Below are positions 4,016 through 6,733 of a stretch of 6,733 nucleotides of DNA, piece after piece. The notes under the pieces are model-generated. The model was not told where the DNA came from and searched no databases. It worked only from the letters and a program-made list of their open reading frames with translations. The stretch is from positions 1 to 6,733 of the forward strand of contig SLDM01000327.1 of assembly GCA_007125255.1 (NCBI GenBank), read 5' to 3'. This DNA comes from Phycisphaerales bacterium (GTDB lineage: Bacteria > Planctomycetota > Phycisphaerae > Phycisphaerales > SM1A02). The position numbers were made by a program, and so were the translations under genes. Numbering within the stretch: the stretch's first letter is position 1; every line of letters begins with the position of its first letter.

Positions 4016-6349
4016 TCATCGCTCGCCGCGAATCGCTCGACCCAACTGTCGGGAAATCTCCTGCGGCTGGCGATACCTCATGAAATCGCCGGGTCCGACC
4101 GGAACGAGACCCTGGAAGACCTGTACAAAACCTTCGGCGTTCCCGGAGGCGTTCCAGTCGCCTGCCGGCGTCGAAACCACCCATCCCGGCTGGCCGTCAT
4201 CAGCGATCATGCTGTGAATCGTCGCGACCAGGTCCAGTTCAGGCACGCGGCGCACTTCCACCGCTCCTGCCGCTCCGGTACTTCGAATGAGCACGTTGCC
4301 ATCAAATACCACCATGGCCTGGAGCGGCCCCTCACGTTGTCCGGGACCAACGCCCGGGAGTGAGGAACGCCACCGCTTTCGCACCTGTCCATCGTGAAGA
4401 CCGACGACGTGAACCTCGCCGAGTTCGCCGACGAGCACTATCATCGGATCGGCGACCGGATCGGCGCGAGCGCCGGCCAGCGACGCTGACAAGGTCGACT
4501 TGATCGGCAGGTCCATGCGCTCTTCCAGCTGTTCATCAAGAACGACGAGTTGATCCCGTCCCTGGAGAACCCACCATCCATTCTCCAGCGGGATGATGCG
4601 TTGTGGGGGCGATCGCATTCCCAGCGACTTTCGTCCGAGTCGTTCACCGGTGGGAACGGCATACAAGTCGATCGTGGTGCCGTAGGCGACGGCCAGTGAG
4701 TCACCGCCAGCATCAAATGCCGTTGGCGCGACCGTCGAGTGAGGTCCAGCTTGACCGGAAACCGTGAACAGCACGTCGCCCGTATCGCTTCGCCGGATGT
4801 CCAGTTCGATCGAGGGTTCGCCGAAGCGTCCGGTCGTCAAGAATCGTCCGTCAGGAGATCCACTGATCCGGTGAAGCATGACCCGCCGCGCATTGTACTG
4901 GTAGGGGTGGGGGTGCTCCGGGAATTCGATCGTCCACGGTTCGCTTCCGCCGCCCGGATCGTGGTAGGTGAGCCGTTCGCGATCAACCTCGATCCAGCCC
5001 TGCGGCAGGAACCGGTGGATCGGGTAGCGGCCGCCTCCACCATGCCCGGGCGCGAGCGGCAACGTCGCGATCGCCTCCCGCGCAACGTAGTCGTAGACGC
5101 TGCGGCGGTCGCCGGAGATTCGTCGAATCATGAGCAGCCGGCCGGCCGTTGCATTCGGCGCTTCGCGATAGGAGAGGATCGTGTCGAAGTCACCGTTGCG
5201 GATCCGTCCCTGCCGATCGAGATGAATGGTCCAGATCGGTCCGCGATGCTGCTGCATCGCGATTACCAGCTCATTCCCGCTCGACTCCACCATGGCGACG
5301 GTGACGTCAGGCGACCCGCTCGGGCGACTCCCCGGATCGGGATCGAGATTCCATCGTTCGCGAAGCCGAGGTTCCCACTGTTTCGATCTCTCCGCCTGCG
5401 CGGCGGTCAGCGGCGACATCCACTCATCATCGTTGGCCCAGGAGCGATTGGGAGGTCCCTGGACCGTTTCGAACTCCCCGGTGGCCAGGTCAAGTGTCGT
5501 CAACCATCGGAAGCCGAATGGCCGCTGCGCCATGACGTGCTGGTCCGGGCCTTCAACGAGCACCCGGTCCTGCGACCAGGCCGGTGGTGGGGCAAGTCTC
5601 CCGAAAAGAGGCGTCCTGACCGAATCAATCCACTTCGCCTCATTGAGGTCCCAGACACCCAGCTTTGCGCCATGGTCACCGCTCTCATGTCCGCGATGAG
5701 GCACGGAGCCAAGGAGCGCCAGACGACGCGATGCATCATCCAGAGCGAGCACGCCGTAGGCGTGAACAGTGATCACCTCGCGGTCGCCGGAGGATAGATC
5801 AATGCGAAGAAGCTGCGGTGGTTCTCCACACGCGGCCCCACGTGACCAGATCTCCCGCGACCGGCCCCAGCGCGACCAGACCCCACGAAGGGAGACGATG
5901 CACCACGACCCCTCCGGACCGAGAACGGCGTGCTCGATCTCACTGGAAAACTCAAGGACCCGGATCAGATGCGGTCCGGACAGGTCATGGAGTTCGAGAA
6001 GGTGGCTCCGGCAACGACGATTCGGGCAGACGACCACCAGCGCAAAGCCATCTCTCTCGTCGAGGACCGGGCCGAGTGCCGGCGACTGGACGACAACGCG
6101 ATCGCCGCCGGTCACCTGTACAGGGACGTTGCCGGGTGGGCCGGATCGATCATGTGCCGAGGTTTCGGCCGGCCGTTTGGAATCCAATCCGTTGGGGAGC
6201 GTTCCGGCGTGAAGCGTGCCAACGGCGGGGTGAAGCAGCAACAGCGCCGTTGCTATCGCAATCGCTGTCCCTGACCCTATCCCTTTCCGCGGCCGTGGCC
6301 GTGGCCGTGTCCATATCTGAATCCGCGTGAGATGTATGCCGCTCATCAA
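4016..6349 (-). CDS. Large exported beta-propeller-like (WD40-type) protein
   Basis: The 777-residue protein opens with a basic N-terminus (RPRPRPRK, 15-22), a hydrophobic segment (about 26-46) and a plausible signal peptidase site after TLHA (45-48), so it is probably exported. The rest is a series of short beta-strand blocks like degenerate WD40/YVTN blades, for example ISGSPDGRFLTTG (495-507), AFDAGGDSLAVAYGTTIDLYAV (within 544-565) and DQLVVLDEQ (599-607). The C-terminal segment (about 701-770, with DLVAT, GWVVSTPAGDWNASG and a final YRQPQEI) resembles the closing module seen after WD40 repeats in several large bacterial proteins, some fused to caspase-like domains; no catalytic domain is visible here. 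Four Cys (108, 113, 150, 174) lie in the N-terminal third and could form disulfides. The start is TTG at 6349 or the adjacent ATG at 6346, which I find more likely; an in-frame TGA at 6403-6401 bars extension. No clear Shine-Dalgarno. It probably acts as a binding or scaffold protein; the partner is unknown. Confidence 0.82.
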   Translation of the reverse strand: MMSGIHLTRIQIWTRPRPRPRKGIGSGTAIAIATALLLLHPAVGTLHAGTLPNGLDSKRPAETSAHDRSGPPGNVPVQVTGGDRVVVQSPALGPVLDERDGFALVVVCPNRRCRSHLLELHDLSGPHLIRVLEFSSEIEHAVLGPEGSWCIVSLRGVWSRWGRSREIWSRGAACGEPPQLLRIDLSSGDREVITVHAYGVLALDDASRRLALLGSVPHRGHESGDHGAKLGVWDLNEAKWIDSVRTPLFGRLAPPPAWSQDRVLVEGPDQHVMAQRPFGFRWLTTLDLATGEFETVQGPPNRSWANDDEWMSPLTAAQAERSKQWEPRLRERWNLDPDPGSRPSGSPDVTVAMVESSGNELVIAMQQHRGPIWTIHLDRQGRIRNGDFDTILSYREAPNATAGRLLMIRRISGDRRSVYDYVAREAIATLPLAPGHGGGGRYPIHRFLPQGWIEVDRERLTYHDPGGGSEPWTIEFPEHPHPYQYNARRVMLHRISGSPDGRFLTTGRFGEPSIELDIRRSDTGDVLFTVSGQAGPHSTVAPTAFDAGGDSLAVAYGTTIDLYAVPTGERLGRKSLGMRSPPQRIIPLENGWWVLQGRDQLVVLDEQLEERMDLPIKSTLSASLAGARADPVADPMIVLVGELGEVHVVGLHDGQVRKRWRSSLPGVGPGQREGPLQAMVVFDGNVLIRSTGAAGAVEVRRVPELDLVATIHSMIADDGQPGWVVSTPAGDWNASGNAEGFVQVFQGLVPVGPGDFMRYRQPQEISRQLGRAIRGER
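6291..6308 (-). repeat. Hexanucleotide tandem repeat in the signal-peptide coding region
   Basis: GGCCGT is repeated three times on the plus strand. Read from the minus strand it encodes alternating Arg and Pro (residues 15-20) in the positively charged N-terminal region of the propeller-like protein's signal peptide. Copy-number change would alter the charge but keep frame. Confidence 0.7.
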
Positions 6350-6378
6350 CGGACGAGAACGGGCGAGCAGGACGGGTA

Positions 6379-6390
6379 TTGCATGTGCAA
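6379..6390. promoter_or_regulatory. Inverted repeat TTGCA-TG-TGCAA upstream of the propeller gene
   Basis: Two 5-bp arms (TTGCA and TGCAA) flank TG, 33 bases upstream of the probable ATG of the minus-strand gene. The position would suit an operator, but the arms are short and there is only one copy. Confidence 0.25.
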
Positions 6391-6547
6391 TGGTGGCACT
6401 TCACCCGCGGGAATGCGAACGGTCCCTCAGCCCCCAACCAGGTCGCACGATACTGGACCAACTGCGCGGGTTCATCAAAGTCTGGAAGGGGTCAAAGCGT
6501 CCGGTTCGGTGGAGAGCAAGCTCGTAACGGAACACCTTCCGAGTTTC

Positions 6548-6566
6548 CTTCCGGGTCTCCCGGAAG
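6548..6566. repeat. Perfect hairpin, 8-bp stem and 3-nt loop
   Basis: CTTCCGGG (6548-6555), loop TCT, then CCCGGAAG (6559-6566) pair perfectly. This is the strongest stem-loop I found in the window. No T-run follows directly on either strand, so it is not a canonical Rho-independent terminator; it could be a factor-dependent terminator element or a mobile short palindrome. Confidence 0.65.
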
Positions 6567-6605
6567 CTCGCCGCGGCGTTCTTTCCGCTCAGCCGTCCCC
6601 CCCCC

Positions 6606-6628
6606 AAAAAAACCGGGCTTCAGGGTTT
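6606..6628 (-). terminator. Weak candidate terminator on the minus strand
   Basis: Read on the minus strand, AAACC (6628-6624), a 9-base loop and GGTTT (6614-6610) form a 5-bp stem that runs into a total of seven T (6612-6606). The stem is short and AT-closed. It would serve a minus-strand gene entering from the right edge, which is itself unproven. Confidence 0.25.
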
Positions 6629-6733
6629 CGTGTGGGTGAAGAGCGTGGCTTACACCGAACGTGTCCGTTCACCGAGCCGAGTATCGCTCCGCCCAGCCCT
6701 GCTGTCTCCGTCGCGTCGCCGCCCTCACGACAG

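Larger units (their letters stand above)
6350..6733. other. Right-flank region without a supported gene
   Basis: This 384-base stretch lies upstream of the minus-strand propeller gene and should hold its promoter. Several short frames are open on both strands but none has recognisable protein character. It contains a near-palindrome TTGCA-TG-TGCAA (6379-6390), a perfect hairpin (6548-6566), the palindrome CGCCGCGGCG (6569-6578), a C9A7 run (6597-6612) and GAAC-N6-GTTC (6657-6670). The 3' end of a minus-strand gene could enter from the right: two minus frames are open at the edge, one stopping near 6672, but I cannot confirm it. Confidence 0.5.

Noticed and set aside
4739..5797. Long open plus-strand frame (352 codons) antisense to the propeller-like gene
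   Set aside because: Arg/Pro-rich composition with no motif; the opposite strand has a coherent exported protein over the full length.
6327..6639. Small plus-strand frames of 66 and 86 codons in the right flank
   Set aside because: They overlap each other and the propeller start region, lack good ribosome-binding sites and resemble no known family.
6632..6733. Two overlapping GTG-initiated plus-strand frames (from 6632 and 6636) open to the right edge
   Set aside because: Neither has a ribosome-binding site or recognisable sequence, and both being open reflects high GC content.
1..6733. CRISPR array, tRNA, rRNA or insertion sequence
   Set aside because: No regularly spaced repeats of 24-40 bp, no cloverleaf-like T-loop motif, no transposase motif and no terminal inverted repeats were seen on reading both strands.

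Overview
The window is a GC-rich stretch of bacterial chromosome. It most resembles a planctomycete or a close relative: it carries a DUF1570-type predicted metallopeptidase, a family found mostly in Planctomycetota, a large secreted propeller-like protein, and long intergenic gaps with few compact operons. The taxonomic reading is inference from gene content; there is no rRNA or other phylogenetic marker except NuoB.

Layout, left to right: (1) a plus-strand gene or gene 3' end (11-658) for a coiled-coil protein with a Thr-Pro repeat tail; (2) a 322-base gap between convergent genes (659-980), unusually rich in 8-bp-period repeats plus an inverted repeat; (3) a minus-strand secreted DUF1570-like predicted zinc peptidase (981-2315); (4) a 373-base gap between divergent genes (2316-2688); (5) a plus-strand single-domain STAS protein (2689-3156); (6) nuoB, complex I subunit B (3351-3923), preceded by a very good Shine-Dalgarno; (7) a minus-strand exported beta-propeller-like protein (4016-6349), convergent with nuoB; (8) a 384-base right flank (6350-6733) with no gene I can support, but with a perfect 8-bp-stem hairpin and a C9A7 homopolymer junction.

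The genes do not form an obvious pathway. Orientations run +, -, +, +, -, and no two genes overlap or abut. The clearest biological oddity is nuoB standing alone, without nuoA upstream or nuoC downstream. The two exported proteins (DUF1570-like peptidase and propeller-like protein) are typical planctomycete envelope or periplasmic proteins of unknown role. I looked for a novel multi-gene system and do not see convincing evidence of one here. The most unusual DNA is the clustered 8-bp-period repeat between 695 and 980, one tract of which ends exactly at the stop codon of the peptidase gene.
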